NCBI RefSeq assembly: GCF_002224125.1
Contig: NZ_NCSM01000018.1
Coordinates: 62,001-126,000 of the forward strand
DNA from: Streptomyces sp. NBS 14/10
GTDB taxonomy: Bacteria; Actinomycetota; Actinomycetes; Streptomycetales; Streptomycetaceae
Length of the DNA: 64,000 bases
Direction of reading: 5' to 3'
Below the pieces are notes generated by a model. It ran no database searches and was not told where the DNA came from. It saw nothing but the letters and a program-made list of their open reading frames with translations. Numbering within the stretch: position 1 is the first letter of the stretch; each line of letters opens with the position of its first letter. This document shows, in pieces, positions 42,592 to 50,606 of this stretch. The position numbers were made by a program, and so were the translations under genes.

Positions 42592-43455
42592 ATGGCAGCA
42601 CGACGAGGTACTACGTTCCGCCGCCGGGAACTCGGTAAAGAGCTTCGTCGCCTCCGCGAGAAGACCGGCATCACCATCCTGGAGGCAGCCAAGGGGCTCG
42701 GGTTCTCGGAGGCCAAGCTCAGCCGGGTGGAGACCGGTAACAACAGCCTCCCCCGGGTTGCCGACATGGAGGCGCTGCTGGACCGCTACGGCATCACGGA
42801 CATCGATGACCGAGAAACCCTGCTGACACTTCACCGCGACTCGCTCACCAGGGATTGGTGGACCCCTTACCGCAATGTGTTGCCATCGGGCCTGCACACA
42901 TTCATTGGGCTGGAGATGGACGCCCGTGCGATGCGCGCCTGGAATGCGCAGGTCGTATTCGGGCTGTTGCAGACCGAGAGCTACGCACGGGCGATGTTCA
43001 TGACCGCCAAGCCCGTTGAGGAGACGACAACGGCGTTCGTGGAGGACAACACGCGCGTACGCATGGAACGCAAGCAAGTCATCACGCGTCAGGACGGCCC
43101 ACTTGAACTTCGGGTCGTCCTCTGCGAGTCGGCGCTGCGCCGAGTCATCGGTGGCCCGGCGATCATGCGGGAGCAGTACGAGGCCATCGCCGAGCTGTGC
43201 GGTCTCGACAACGTGACCGTCCAAGTCCTGCCCCAGTCCCTCGCCACGTACAGGGCAAGCGACAACTTCATCGTTCTCGATTTCGACGGCGACCTCGACT
43301 CGGTCGTCGTACTCGACACCCGCACCAACAGCTACACCGACAAGAAGGATGAGATCTGGAAACACAACCGCCGCTTCGATGCCATGCGCGAGGGCGCACT
43401 ACCTCCGACGGAAACGCCTCGCTTCCTCAAAGAACTAGCACGGGAGTTGGTCTAG
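42592..43455 (+). CDS. XRE-family regulator with DUF5753 domain
   Basis: The 287-aa protein has a helix-turn-helix near residues 10-65 (FRRRELGKELRRLREKTG, GFSEAKLSRVETG) and a DUF5753 domain (DWWTPYRNVLPSG, AWNAQVVFGLLQTESYA, VVLCESALRRVIGG). It is the second such regulator in this window and only moderately similar to the one at 3349. ATG 42592 has GGAGGGA eight bases upstream; ATG 42532 would add 20 residues. The DUF397 gene starts 2 bp after the stop, so they are co-transcribed. It probably controls the divergent tiny-gene operon and itself. Confidence 0.88.
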   Translation: MAARRGTTFRRRELGKELRRLREKTGITILEAAKGLGFSEAKLSRVETGNNSLPRVADMEALLDRYGITDIDDRETLLTLHRDSLTRDWWTPYRNVLPSGLHTFIGLEMDARAMRAWNAQVVFGLLQTESYARAMFMTAKPVEETTTAFVEDNTRVRMERKQVITRQDGPLELRVVLCESALRRVIGGPAIMREQYEAIAELCGLDNVTVQVLPQSLATYRASDNFIVLDFDGDLDSVVVLDTRTNSYTDKKDEIWKHNRRFDAMREGALPPTETPRFLKELARELV

Positions 43456-43457
43456 CC

Positions 43458-43652
43458 ATGAACGTCCGTAAAGAAGCCACCTGGTTCAAGTCGACCTACA
43501 GCGGTCAAGACCCCAGCGCCTGCGTGGAGATCGCAGACCTGACCACTGCCGTCGGCGTTCGCGACTCGAAGGACAAGTCCGGCCCCGCCCTCCTGATACC
43601 CCCCGCCGCGTGGACCGAGTTCGTGCGCGGCATCCGTACCGGCCGTCTCTGA
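43458..43652 (+). CDS. DUF397 small protein
   Basis: The 64-aa DUF397 protein reads ATWFKSTYSGQDPSACVEIAD, VRDSKDKSGPALLIP and WTEFVRGIRTG, the normal family pattern. It starts 2 bp after the XRE stop, closer than in the first pair of this window. Function as for other DUF397 partners: unresolved, tied to the neighbouring regulator. Confidence 0.88.
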   Translation: MNVRKEATWFKSTYSGQDPSACVEIADLTTAVGVRDSKDKSGPALLIPPAAWTEFVRGIRTGRL

Positions 43653-43751
43653 CGGCCCAACCCACGATGGGCGGCTCCCGCCGCGGTCACCCCTGGCGCG
43701 CCGCCCATCATCGCTCACGGCCTGGGCACAGACTGACCACGTCACACTGCA

Positions 43752-43967
43752 AGACGCCAGATCAAGGCGGTCATCCCGGAGAAGAAGGACCAGGCCGCGA
43801 ACCGGAAGAGGAAAGGCAGCAGGGGCGGTCGCCCCGTCGGCCACGACAGCGACCTCTACAAGGAGAGGAACACTGTCGAGCGCCTGATCAACAAGCTGAA
43901 AGCCTGGCGCGGCATCGCCACCCGCTACATGATCTGGATCAACGACCTCACGCGAACCACTCCTTGA
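43752..43967 (+). pseudogene. IS5-family transposase remnant with internal deletion
   Basis: The in-frame translation reads RRQIKAVIPEKKDQAANRK, then GSRGGRPVGHDSDLYKERNTVERLINKLKAWRGIATRY followed directly by MIWINDLTRTTP and a stop. Both parts match the C-terminal region of Streptomyces IS5-type transposases, but the segment normally between GIATRY and the end is missing and the N-terminal two thirds are absent. No complete element or clear ends are present, so it is dead. Confidence 0.82.
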
Positions 43968-44129
43968 TCACAACGGGAGTATCCCTGGACGTCCGTGTGA
44001 TGCCAGACCTGTTGGCCCGGCGTGATGAATGAGACCGTGCTTCACGGCTGCTGGCGGTGATCTGGGGAGTCCGAGAGTTCCGCCGGGGCCTCGAAGGCGT
44101 GACGTTGTGCGGACTCACGAGGGGGCATT

Positions 44130-44633
44130 GTGGACGCCAGCTGGTCGGGGTTGTGGATCGCCGTGGTGGGTGTGGCGGGGACGCTGGGCGCCGCGGTGCT
44201 GACACAGAGCCGCGCGGACCGTGCCCGGCGTATGGAAAGTCAGAGCGAGAACCTTGAGCGGCGGCGCTCCTGCTACATCACATTGAACACCGCCGCACGC
44301 CAGTACCTGACAGAGATGGGGAACTACCTCCACGCGCTACAACACGACGAGGGCGTTGCCGCGTCCCTGGAAAATTTGGAGTCGGCCAGGATGACCTACC
44401 GGGACAGCTACGCGGAAGCCCAGATGATCGTCCCGAATGCGGTGCTGGGCGCCTCCCGCGCGGCAAAGAAGCGCCTGAACCACGCGTACGGCGACCTCAA
44501 GACGTACGGGGCGGAACCGTCCAGGTACGCGGGGGAACTGGCGAACCTGGAGAGGCATCTCCACCAGGAGGTCTGGCCCTCCGTGGGGGCACTGAGGAAG
44601 TCCATGCGCGCCGACCTCGGCGTCGACGACTGA
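44130..44633 (+). CDS. Hypothetical single-pass membrane protein
   Basis: The 167-aa protein has one N-terminal helix (GLWIAVVGVAGTLGAAVL, residues 6-24) and then a long charged, mostly helical cytoplasmic part containing YLTEMGNYLHAL and VLGASRAAKKRLNHAYGDL. It resembles small membrane proteins common in Streptomyces islands; no function is known. GTG 44130 is the likely start. It is convergent with the secreted-protein gene at 44710. Confidence 0.65.
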   Translation: MDASWSGLWIAVVGVAGTLGAAVLTQSRADRARRMESQSENLERRRSCYITLNTAARQYLTEMGNYLHALQHDEGVAASLENLESARMTYRDSYAEAQMIVPNAVLGASRAAKKRLNHAYGDLKTYGAEPSRYAGELANLERHLHQEVWPSVGALRKSMRADLGVDD

Positions 44634-44636
44634 CTG

Positions 44637-44710
44637 GGGCCTGCCTTGAGTTTCCCGTCGTTCGCGCACCCCGGACACCAGGGCGCAGGCGGAGAACTCA
44701 AGACAGGCCC
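44637..44710. repeat. Inverted repeat with IS-like GGGCCTGTC ends
   Basis: Arms GGGCCTGCCTTGAGTT (44637-44652) and its complement (44695-44710) match at 15 of 16 bases around a 42-bp centre. The arms resemble Streptomyces IS ends (GGGCCTGTC). It may be a 74-bp non-autonomous element, or simply a shared terminator for the two convergent genes. Confidence 0.55.
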
Positions 44711-44916
44711 TAGCGCGCGCCTGTGCCCGGGTCGGTGGAGTCGGCCTTGATGGCCGGCTTGGTGTCGGTGACCGAGGTGTCGGCCTTGCGCGGAGCCGGG
44801 GCGGCGGAAGCGTCGTCGTTGCTGATGGCGGCGGTCAGGGCCAGGGCGGATGCGGCGACCACCGTGGCGACCGTGGTACGGACGGCGCGGGTGCGGCGGA
44901 AGGCGGTGGCATTCAT
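44710..44916 (-). CDS. Small secreted protein
   Basis: The 68-aa protein has a Sec signal peptide (basic FRRTRAVR, hydrophobic TVATVVAASALALTAA, probable cleavage after ASA near residue 38) and a mature part of about 30 hydrophilic residues rich in Lys/Asp/Thr. ATG 44916 follows GGGGGAG. Function unknown. Its stop lies at the edge of the 44637-44710 inverted repeat. Confidence 0.7.
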   Translation of the reverse strand: MNATAFRRTRAVRTTVATVVAASALALTAAISNDDASAAPAPRKADTSVTDTKPAIKADSTDPGTGAR

Positions 44917-45058
44917 GGTGAGCTCCCCCGGAAGATCGGTGACCGGCCGGCTCGAAGCCGGTCCTGCTCGGTACGGCTATGAGCTTTCCGCACTTCGCTG
45001 CCGCCTCGCTAACGTCCCGCTAACGGCGGCCGACGACGGCGACGCCGCGTCCGGCCGG

Positions 45059-46648
45059 TCACCCCGGCCGCGAGCGCAGGTGCGTCTTGAGCACCTTGCC
45101 GCTCGCGTTCCGCGGCAGCTCCGTCAGGAACTCCACCTGCCGGGGCACCTTGTAGTTGGCCATCTCCCGCCGTGACCAGGCGATCAGATCGTCCGCCGTC
45201 AGCGTCGCCCCCGCGTGCCGCACCGCGTACGCCTTCCCCACCTCGCCGAGCCGCGGGTCCGGGACGCCGATGACCGCGACATCGGCGATATCGGGGTGGC
45301 GGGCGATCAGTTGCTCGATCTCGGCCGGATACGCGTTGAAGCCGCCCACGACGAACATGTCCTTGATGCGGTCGGTGATCCGCAGATTGCCGTCGGGGTC
45401 CATGACGCCGACGTCGCCGGTGCGGAGCCAGCCGTCCGGGGTGATGGCCCGGGCCGTGGCGACGGGGTCCTCGAAGTAGCCGCGGGTGATGTGATAGCCG
45501 CGGACCCAGACCTCACCCGGCTGCCCCGGCGGGAGCTGCGCGCCGCCGGCGCCGACGACCATGATTTCGGTGTCGGGGATGGCGCGGCCGGAGGTGGCGG
45601 AGACGACCTCGGGCGGGTCGCCGCGGCGGCACATGGTGACGGTGCCGGAGGCCTCGCTGAGGCCGTAGGCGGTCAGGACGGTGGCGACGCGGAGTTCGCC
45701 GCGGAGCCGTTCGACCAGTTCCAGGGGGACGACGGCGGCGCCTGTGATGACCAGGCGCAGGGTGGACAGGTCATGCGCGGCGCGGGCCGGGTGGTCGAGG
45801 AGGGACTGGTACAGGGTGGGCGGACCGGGGAGGACGGTGATGCGCTCGGCGGCGATGTTGGCGAGGGCGGTTTCCACGTTGAAGACGGGCTGCGGGACCA
45901 TCGTCGCGCCGCGCGTCAGACAGGCGATGATGCCCGCTTTGTAGCCGAAGGTGTGAAAGAACGGGTTGACGATGAGGTAGCGATCGCCCTCCGCGAGGCC
46001 CGTGACCTCGCTCCAGGTGGTGTAGACGCGCACGGTCTGGGCGTGGGTGATCACGACGCCCTTGGGGTTGCCGGTGGTGCCCGAGGTGAAGGTGATGTCG
46101 GAGGGGTCGCCGGGGCGTACGGCGGCGGCTCGGGCCCGTACCGCCTCGGAGGAAATGCGCTCGCCCGCCGCCAGGAAGTCCTTCCAGGCGCGGAAGTCGG
46201 CGGGGGCGTCGTCGGCCAGGACGACCACTTCGCGCAGGTACGGCAGACCGGGCAGCGGGCCGCGGCCCGGCCCCTCGCCCGCCGCGCGGCGCAGCGAGGC
46301 CACGTACGAGGTGCCGAGGAAGGTGCTGGTGACGAAGAGGTGGGTGGCGCGGGTGCGCCGTAGGACGTACGCCGCCTCCGCGCCCTTGAAGCGGGTGTTG
46401 ACGGGGACGAGCACGCCGCCGGCCGTGACCGCGCCGAGCGCCGCCACGATCCAGTCGAGGGTGTTGGGCGCCCAGATCGCGATCCGGTCGCCCGCCTCGA
46501 CGCCCGAGGCGAGGCACGCCGCCGCGGCCCGCTCCACGCGGTCGCCGAGCTCCGCGTACGAGATCCGGGTGCGGCCCTCGACGACCGCCTCGGTGTCGCC
46601 GTAACGCTCCGCCGCCGCCCGTACCAGCGCCGGGATGGTCTCGCGCAT
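45059..46648 (-). CDS. Acyl-CoA synthetase (FadD3-like AMP-forming ligase)
   Basis: The 529-aa ANL-superfamily ligase has the P-loop TFTSGTTGNPKGV near 180, YGLSEASGT near 325, the GWLRTGDVG hinge near 405 and the catalytic lysine in NASGKVLK near 519. It activates a carboxylic acid to its CoA thioester in two steps. The overall wording resembles FadD3, the steroid-ring-fragment CoA ligase of actinobacteria. ATG 46648 follows GGGAGG. It shares an operator-bearing divergent promoter region with the thiolase operon. Confidence 0.9.
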   Translation of the reverse strand: MRETIPALVRAAAERYGDTEAVVEGRTRISYAELGDRVERAAAACLASGVEAGDRIAIWAPNTLDWIVAALGAVTAGGVLVPVNTRFKGAEAAYVLRRTRATHLFVTSTFLGTSYVASLRRAAGEGPGRGPLPGLPYLREVVVLADDAPADFRAWKDFLAAGERISSEAVRARAAAVRPGDPSDITFTSGTTGNPKGVVITHAQTVRVYTTWSEVTGLAEGDRYLIVNPFFHTFGYKAGIIACLTRGATMVPQPVFNVETALANIAAERITVLPGPPTLYQSLLDHPARAAHDLSTLRLVITGAAVVPLELVERLRGELRVATVLTAYGLSEASGTVTMCRRGDPPEVVSATSGRAIPDTEIMVVGAGGAQLPPGQPGEVWVRGYHITRGYFEDPVATARAITPDGWLRTGDVGVMDPDGNLRITDRIKDMFVVGGFNAYPAEIEQLIARHPDIADVAVIGVPDPRLGEVGKAYAVRHAGATLTADDLIAWSRREMANYKVPRQVEFLTELPRNASGKVLKTHLRSRPG

Positions 46649-46680
46649 CGGGTCACCTCCCGCAGTACCGGTCCGCGTAG

Positions 46681-46709
46681 CTGACTGTCCGTCAGATTAG
46701 CGGTAGCCT
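46681..46709. promoter_or_regulatory. Operator site 6 in divergent ligase/thiolase promoter
   Basis: CTGACTGTCCGTCAG (46681-46695) is an exact motif match. Reading rightward, CTGACT can serve as -35, with a 17-bp spacer to TAGCCT (46704-46709). It is 32 bp upstream of the ligase start and 64 bp upstream of the thiolase start. Confidence 0.78.
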
Positions 46710-46759
46710 TCCCCGCTGTCAGCATCGATGCGCCAATGAACGCGACCACGGAGGTGGCG

Positions 46760-47911
46760 ATGGGGGCGACCTTGAAAGACGCGACCGCGATAGCCGGCAT
46801 CGGCCAGACCCCCTTCGCCAAACGCCTCCCCGAATCGGAGAAGACCCTGGCCTGCCGGGCGATCCTCGCCGCGCTCGACGACGCGGGGATCGCCCCGTCC
46901 GAGGTGGACGCCTTCGCCTCGTACACCATGGAGGAGACGGACGAGGTCGAGGTCGCCAAGGCCATCGGCGCCGGGGATGTGACCTTCTTCAGCAAGGTCG
47001 GCTACGGCGGTGGCGGCTCCTGCGCGACCGTCGCGCACCTGGCCGCCGCGATCGCCACCGGCCAGGCGAGCGTCGGGGTGGCCTGGCGCTCGCGTAAACG
47101 CGGCAGCGGCCCGCGGCCGTGGACGAACATCCGCGTACAGCTGCCGACCCCCGCGCAGTGGACCCGGCCGTACGGGCTGCTGCGGCCCGCCGACGAGATC
47201 GGGCTGCTGGCCCGCCGCTATATGCATGAGTACGGCGCCACCCGCGACCACTTCTTCAACGTCGCGCTGGCCTGCCGCAACCGGGCCAACCAGAACCCGG
47301 CCGCGATGATGTACGAGCGGCCGCTGACCCGGGAGATGTATATGACGGCCCGCTGGATCAGCGAGCCGCTGTGCCTGTTCGACAACTGCCTGGAGACCGA
47401 CGGCGCGCTGGCCTGCGTGATCGTCTCCGCCGAGCGGGCCCGCGACTGCCGGCGACCGCCCGTGTACATCCACTCCGTGGCCCAGGGGCTGCCCGCCCAG
47501 CACCACGGGATGGTCAACTACTGGAACGACGACCCGCTCACCGGGCCCGCCTGGACCGCCGCCCGCCAGCTGTGGAAGTCGGCCGACCTCGGGCCGCAGG
47601 ACGTGGACGTGGCGCAGATCTACGACGCCTTCACCCCGCTGATCCCGCTGTCGCTGGAGGGCTACGGCTTCTGCGCGCGCGGCGAGGGGGCCGCGTTCAC
47701 CGAGGGGGGCGCGCTGGAGATCGGCGGGCGGCTGCCGCTCAACACCGGCGGGGGCGGCCTCAGCGAGGCATACGTGCACGGCTTCAACCTCATCACCGAG
47801 GGGGTCAGACAGCTGCGCGGGACCAGCACCGCGCAGGTGCCGGACGCCGCGACCTGCCTGGTCACGGCGGGTGAGGGGGTACCCACCTCCGCTCTGCTGC
47901 TGAGGAGTTGA
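46760..47911 (+). CDS. Thiolase-fold lipid-transfer protein (Ltp/SCP-x type)
   Basis: The 383-aa thiolase-superfamily protein starts ATAIAGIGQTPFAKR and has GGGGSCATVAH near 90 with a Cys at the nucleophile position, YDAFTPLIPLSLEGYGFCARGEG near 290 and GGGGLSEAYVHGFNLI near 335. This is the Ltp2/Ltp3/Ltp4 group that pairs with DUF35 proteins and acts as a retro-aldolase or thiolase in steroid side-chain removal. The DUF35 gene follows directly. ATG 46760 has GGAGG five bases upstream; the frame is open to ATG 46736. Confidence 0.88.
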   Translation: MGATLKDATAIAGIGQTPFAKRLPESEKTLACRAILAALDDAGIAPSEVDAFASYTMEETDEVEVAKAIGAGDVTFFSKVGYGGGGSCATVAHLAAAIATGQASVGVAWRSRKRGSGPRPWTNIRVQLPTPAQWTRPYGLLRPADEIGLLARRYMHEYGATRDHFFNVALACRNRANQNPAAMMYERPLTREMYMTARWISEPLCLFDNCLETDGALACVIVSAERARDCRRPPVYIHSVAQGLPAQHHGMVNYWNDDPLTGPAWTAARQLWKSADLGPQDVDVAQIYDAFTPLIPLSLEGYGFCARGEGAAFTEGGALEIGGRLPLNTGGGGLSEAYVHGFNLITEGVRQLRGTSTAQVPDAATCLVTAGEGVPTSALLLRS

Positions 47912-47919
47912 TCGAGGAG

Positions 47920-48399
47920 ATGACACAGTCCGGTATCCGGGACGGCTCCGGCGATACGGAGGAATACGGGCTGCTCGTGCCCGTATTCGATGACGACGGG
48001 GCGCCCTTCTTCGGCTACGCGGCGCGCGGCGAGCTGCGCGTCCAGACCTGCGCCGACTGCGCCGAGCCCCGCTTCCCGCCCCGCCCCTGCTGTCCGCACT
48101 GCCAGTCCTTCGAAAGCGAGTGGATCCGGACCAGCGGCCGTGGCCGGATCTGGTCGTACGTCGTCCCGCATCCGCCGCTGCTGCCCGCGTACGCCGCGCA
48201 GGCGCCGTACAACGTGATCCTCGTCGAGCTCGTGGACGCCCCGCGCATCCGGCTGGTGGGCAATCTGGTCGCCGCCGCCGACGCCGCGCTCGACTCGGTC
48301 GACCCGGCGCGGATCCGCATCAACGCCCCGGTGCGGGCGGTCTTCCACCAGGCGGCGGGCGGTGTCGCGGTGGTGCGCTGGGTCCTGGAGCGGCCATGA
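47920..48399 (+). CDS. DUF35 zinc-ribbon/OB-fold acyl-CoA-binding protein
   Basis: The 159-aa protein has a zinc ribbon (CADC ... CCPHC near residues 39-58) followed by an OB-fold (GRIWSYVVPHPPLLPAY, NVILVELVDAPRIRLVGNL). DUF35 proteins form obligate complexes with Ltp-type thiolases or with MaoC-like hydratases in steroid side-chain degradation, so it is the partner of the preceding gene. ATG 47920 lies 8 bp after the thiolase stop; a TTG at 47908 overlapping the stop is an alternative. Its stop overlaps the next ATG (ATGA). Confidence 0.87.
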   Translation: MTQSGIRDGSGDTEEYGLLVPVFDDDGAPFFGYAARGELRVQTCADCAEPRFPPRPCCPHCQSFESEWIRTSGRGRIWSYVVPHPPLLPAYAAQAPYNVILVELVDAPRIRLVGNLVAAADAALDSVDPARIRINAPVRAVFHQAAGGVAVVRWVLERP

Positions 48400-49166
48400 C
48401 GGTGCGTACGGAGGTCAGGGACGGCGGCGTCGCGGTCGTCACGCTCGACCGGCCCGAGCGGCACAACGCCATCGACCTGGAGACGGCCGCGGAGCTGGCG
48501 GCCGTCTGGCGGGGCTTCCGGATGGACGATTCGGTGCGGGCCGTGGTGCTCACCGGGGCGGGCGACCAGGCGTTCTGCACCGGTCTCGACCGCGCGGTGC
48601 GGGTGCCGCAGCCCTCGTCGCCGTACTCGGTCGACGATCCGCTGGTGAGCATCGGCCCGAAGGCGAACGACCTGTGGAAGCCGGTCGTCGCCGCGGTGGG
48701 CGGAATGGCCTGCGGCGGGGCGTTCTATCTGCTGGGCGAGGCGGAGTTCATCGTCGCCGCCGAGCACGCCACGTTCTTCGACCCGCACACCAGCTACGGC
48801 ATGGTCAGCGCCTACGAGGCGGTCTACATGGCGCAGCGGATGCCCGTCGGGGAGGTCGCGCGGATGGCGCTGATGGGCACCGCGGAACGCCTCACGGCCC
48901 GGCGGGCCCACGAGATCGGCCTGGTGAGCGAGGTGACCCCGGCCGACGCCGACCCGGTCGCCGCCGCCTTGCGCGCGGCCGCCGTCATCGCGTCGTATCC
49001 GTCAGCGGCGGTGCAGGGGACGGTACGGGCGGTGTGGGCGGCCAAGGAGGCGGCGCTGACTCAGGCGCTGGCGCACGCCCCGCAGTTGGTCGCGCTGGGG
49101 AATCTGCCACCGGAGCGCCAGGCCGGGCTTTTCGCGGCCCGGACTCCGGGATTCCGTACGCGCTGA
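48396..49166 (+). CDS. Enoyl-CoA hydratase/isomerase (crotonase fold)
   Basis: The 256-aa crotonase-family protein has VVTLDRPERHNAID near 15-28, AFCTGLDRAV near 57 (oxyanion region), VAAVGGMACGGAFYLLGEAEFIVAAEHATFFDPHTSYGM and a C-terminal helical tail. It hydrates or isomerises an unsaturated acyl-CoA. The usual Glu pair is not obvious, so the exact chemistry is open. It starts inside the DUF35 stop codon and ends the thiolase/DUF35/hydratase operon. Confidence 0.87.
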   Translation: MTVRTEVRDGGVAVVTLDRPERHNAIDLETAAELAAVWRGFRMDDSVRAVVLTGAGDQAFCTGLDRAVRVPQPSSPYSVDDPLVSIGPKANDLWKPVVAAVGGMACGGAFYLLGEAEFIVAAEHATFFDPHTSYGMVSAYEAVYMAQRMPVGEVARMALMGTAERLTARRAHEIGLVSEVTPADADPVAAALRAAAVIASYPSAAVQGTVRAVWAAKEAALTQALAHAPQLVALGNLPPERQAGLFAARTPGFRTR

Positions 49167-49218
49167 GGGGCGTCGGCCGGGGTACGTTTTCTCAGTTCGC
49201 CCAGCTCGCACAGCTCGC

Positions 49219-49791
49219 TCAGTTCGGCACCTTGATCACCGAGTCGACGGTGCAGGTGAAGGACGTCTGCTCGGTGAGGTAGTGGTACGCGGTGGCGGTG
49301 ACCGTCTGGGAGCTGCCGGCCGATACGTAGACGGACTGGTAGTCGATGCCGAGCTGGCTGGAGCTGGAGGAGTCCGCCCACTTGACGCTGATCGAGTAAC
49401 GCATGGACTGCGTCTCGGGGTTCCTGACGTTGAGCGTGTACTGGAACTCGTGCGTGGACTCGTCGTAGTCGCAGTCGCTGGCGGAGACGTCGTACCGGCC
49501 GTCCGAGTTGTAGGTGGGCGACGCGGAGTAGCTGTACGAGGGCGACGGGGTGTACGACGGCAGGTCGGAGGGGGTGTACGACGGGAGGCCCGACGGCAGA
49601 TCCGTGGGCAGGTCGGTGGGCAGATCGGTCGGGAGGCCGCTGGGGCTGGACAGCGGCTCGCTGCCGCCGCTGCCGCCGCCGGAGACGAAGCCGCCGGACC
49701 CGCTGCTGTGCCTGCCCTTCTTGCCGCAGCCGGTCAGGGCCAGCAGCCCGATCGCGGCGACGGCGACAAGGCGCATGGAGCGGCGATGCAT
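49219..49791 (-). CDS. Lipoprotein with Pro/Ser-rich linker
   Basis: The 190-aa exported lipoprotein has a signal peptide ending in the lipobox LALTGC (Cys near 22), a Gly/Ser/Pro linker with LPTD and YTPS repeats to about residue 95, then a compact beta-sandwich-like domain (YDVSASDCDYDESTHEFQYTLNV, QTVTATAYHYL) containing two further cysteines. It is anchored on the outer face of the membrane. The domain resembles Ig/FxLYD-like folds. The next gene upstream is a paralogue. Function unknown. Confidence 0.75.
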   Translation of the reverse strand: MHRRSMRLVAVAAIGLLALTGCGKKGRHSSGSGGFVSGGGSGGSEPLSSPSGLPTDLPTDLPTDLPSGLPSYTPSDLPSYTPSPSYSYSASPTYNSDGRYDVSASDCDYDESTHEFQYTLNVRNPETQSMRYSISVKWADSSSSSQLGIDYQSVYVSAGSSQTVTATAYHYLTEQTSFTCTVDSVIKVPN

Positions 49792-49933
49792 GAATTACCC
49801 CCGTTGGAAAGACACATTCAGGCCGACACCGGGCCGTTGACGAGTACACGCCACCCTAGTGAAGGCGGCTCCCTACCCCAAAGTCACTTCAGGAAGGGTT
49901 CCGTACCGGCCGACTTGGCCCGCCCCGGCCCGT

Positions 49934-50497
49934 TCAGTCGACGGAGACGACCTCACACGTCACTACGGTTCCCACAACCCCAGGATCATCCAGAGGAACT
50001 TTCACGGTCTTCGTCTGCTTCGCGGCGAAGCGCGCGTGCGCACTGCCCGAGGTCACCTTCGAGTCCTTGTCACGGAAGTCCATGGTGACGATGTACGTCT
50101 GGGACCTGTCGGTCTGGTTGGTCACCTTCACGGTCGCGGCCGGCTCGCCGTTCTTGTCCTTGCCGGCGCACTTGACGACGGCCACGGCCGGCGCAAGCTC
50201 CCCCGGCTTGGAGGAGGAGCCGGACGACGAACCGCTGCTCGACGAGGAGTCGTTGTCGTCGTAGCGGTCGTGGTAACGGTAGCCACCGGAACCCGAACCG
50301 GAGGAGCCGGAGTCCGAGTCGTAGTCGTCGGAGCCGGAGTAACCGCCAGAGCTGGAGCTGGAGTGGCTCGAGTTGGAGCTGGAGCAGCCGCCCCCGCCGC
50401 CCGAGCCGTGCCGCCCGTGCCCCCGGCTCTTGAAGCCGGTCAACGCCACCAGCACCACCGCGAGTACGGCCGTCAGCCGCAGACCACGCCGCATCAT
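49934..50497 (-). CDS. Secreted Ser/Gly-rich paralogue that lost its lipobox cysteine
   Basis: The 187-aa protein has the same plan as the neighbouring lipoprotein: signal segment LRLTAVLAVVLVALTG, a Ser/Gly/Asp/Tyr-rich linker to about residue 105, and a beta domain (VAVVKCAGKDKNGEPAATVKV, SQTYIVTMDFRD, VTCEVVSVD) with two cysteines. Where the paralogue has LTGC, this one has LTGF, so it cannot be lipid-modified there and may be released or kept as a membrane-anchored form. ATG 50497 follows GGGGG; ATG 50494 is equally possible. Confidence 0.72.
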   Translation of the reverse strand: MMRRGLRLTAVLAVVLVALTGFKSRGHGRHGSGGGGGCSSSNSSHSSSSSGGYSGSDDYDSDSGSSGSGSGGYRYHDRYDDNDSSSSSGSSSGSSSKPGELAPAVAVVKCAGKDKNGEPAATVKVTNQTDRSQTYIVTMDFRDKDSKVTSGSAHARFAAKQTKTVKVPLDDPGVVGTVVTCEVVSVD

Positions 50498-50606
50498 GTG
50501 TTCAGCCCCCGATTCCCCGTCGACCTTCCCGGCCCCCACCGGGTCCGGGCAGCGCCCGCCACCGTAGCAGGAGCTGTCAGGTACACGACGACGGACTAAC
50601 CCTGGT

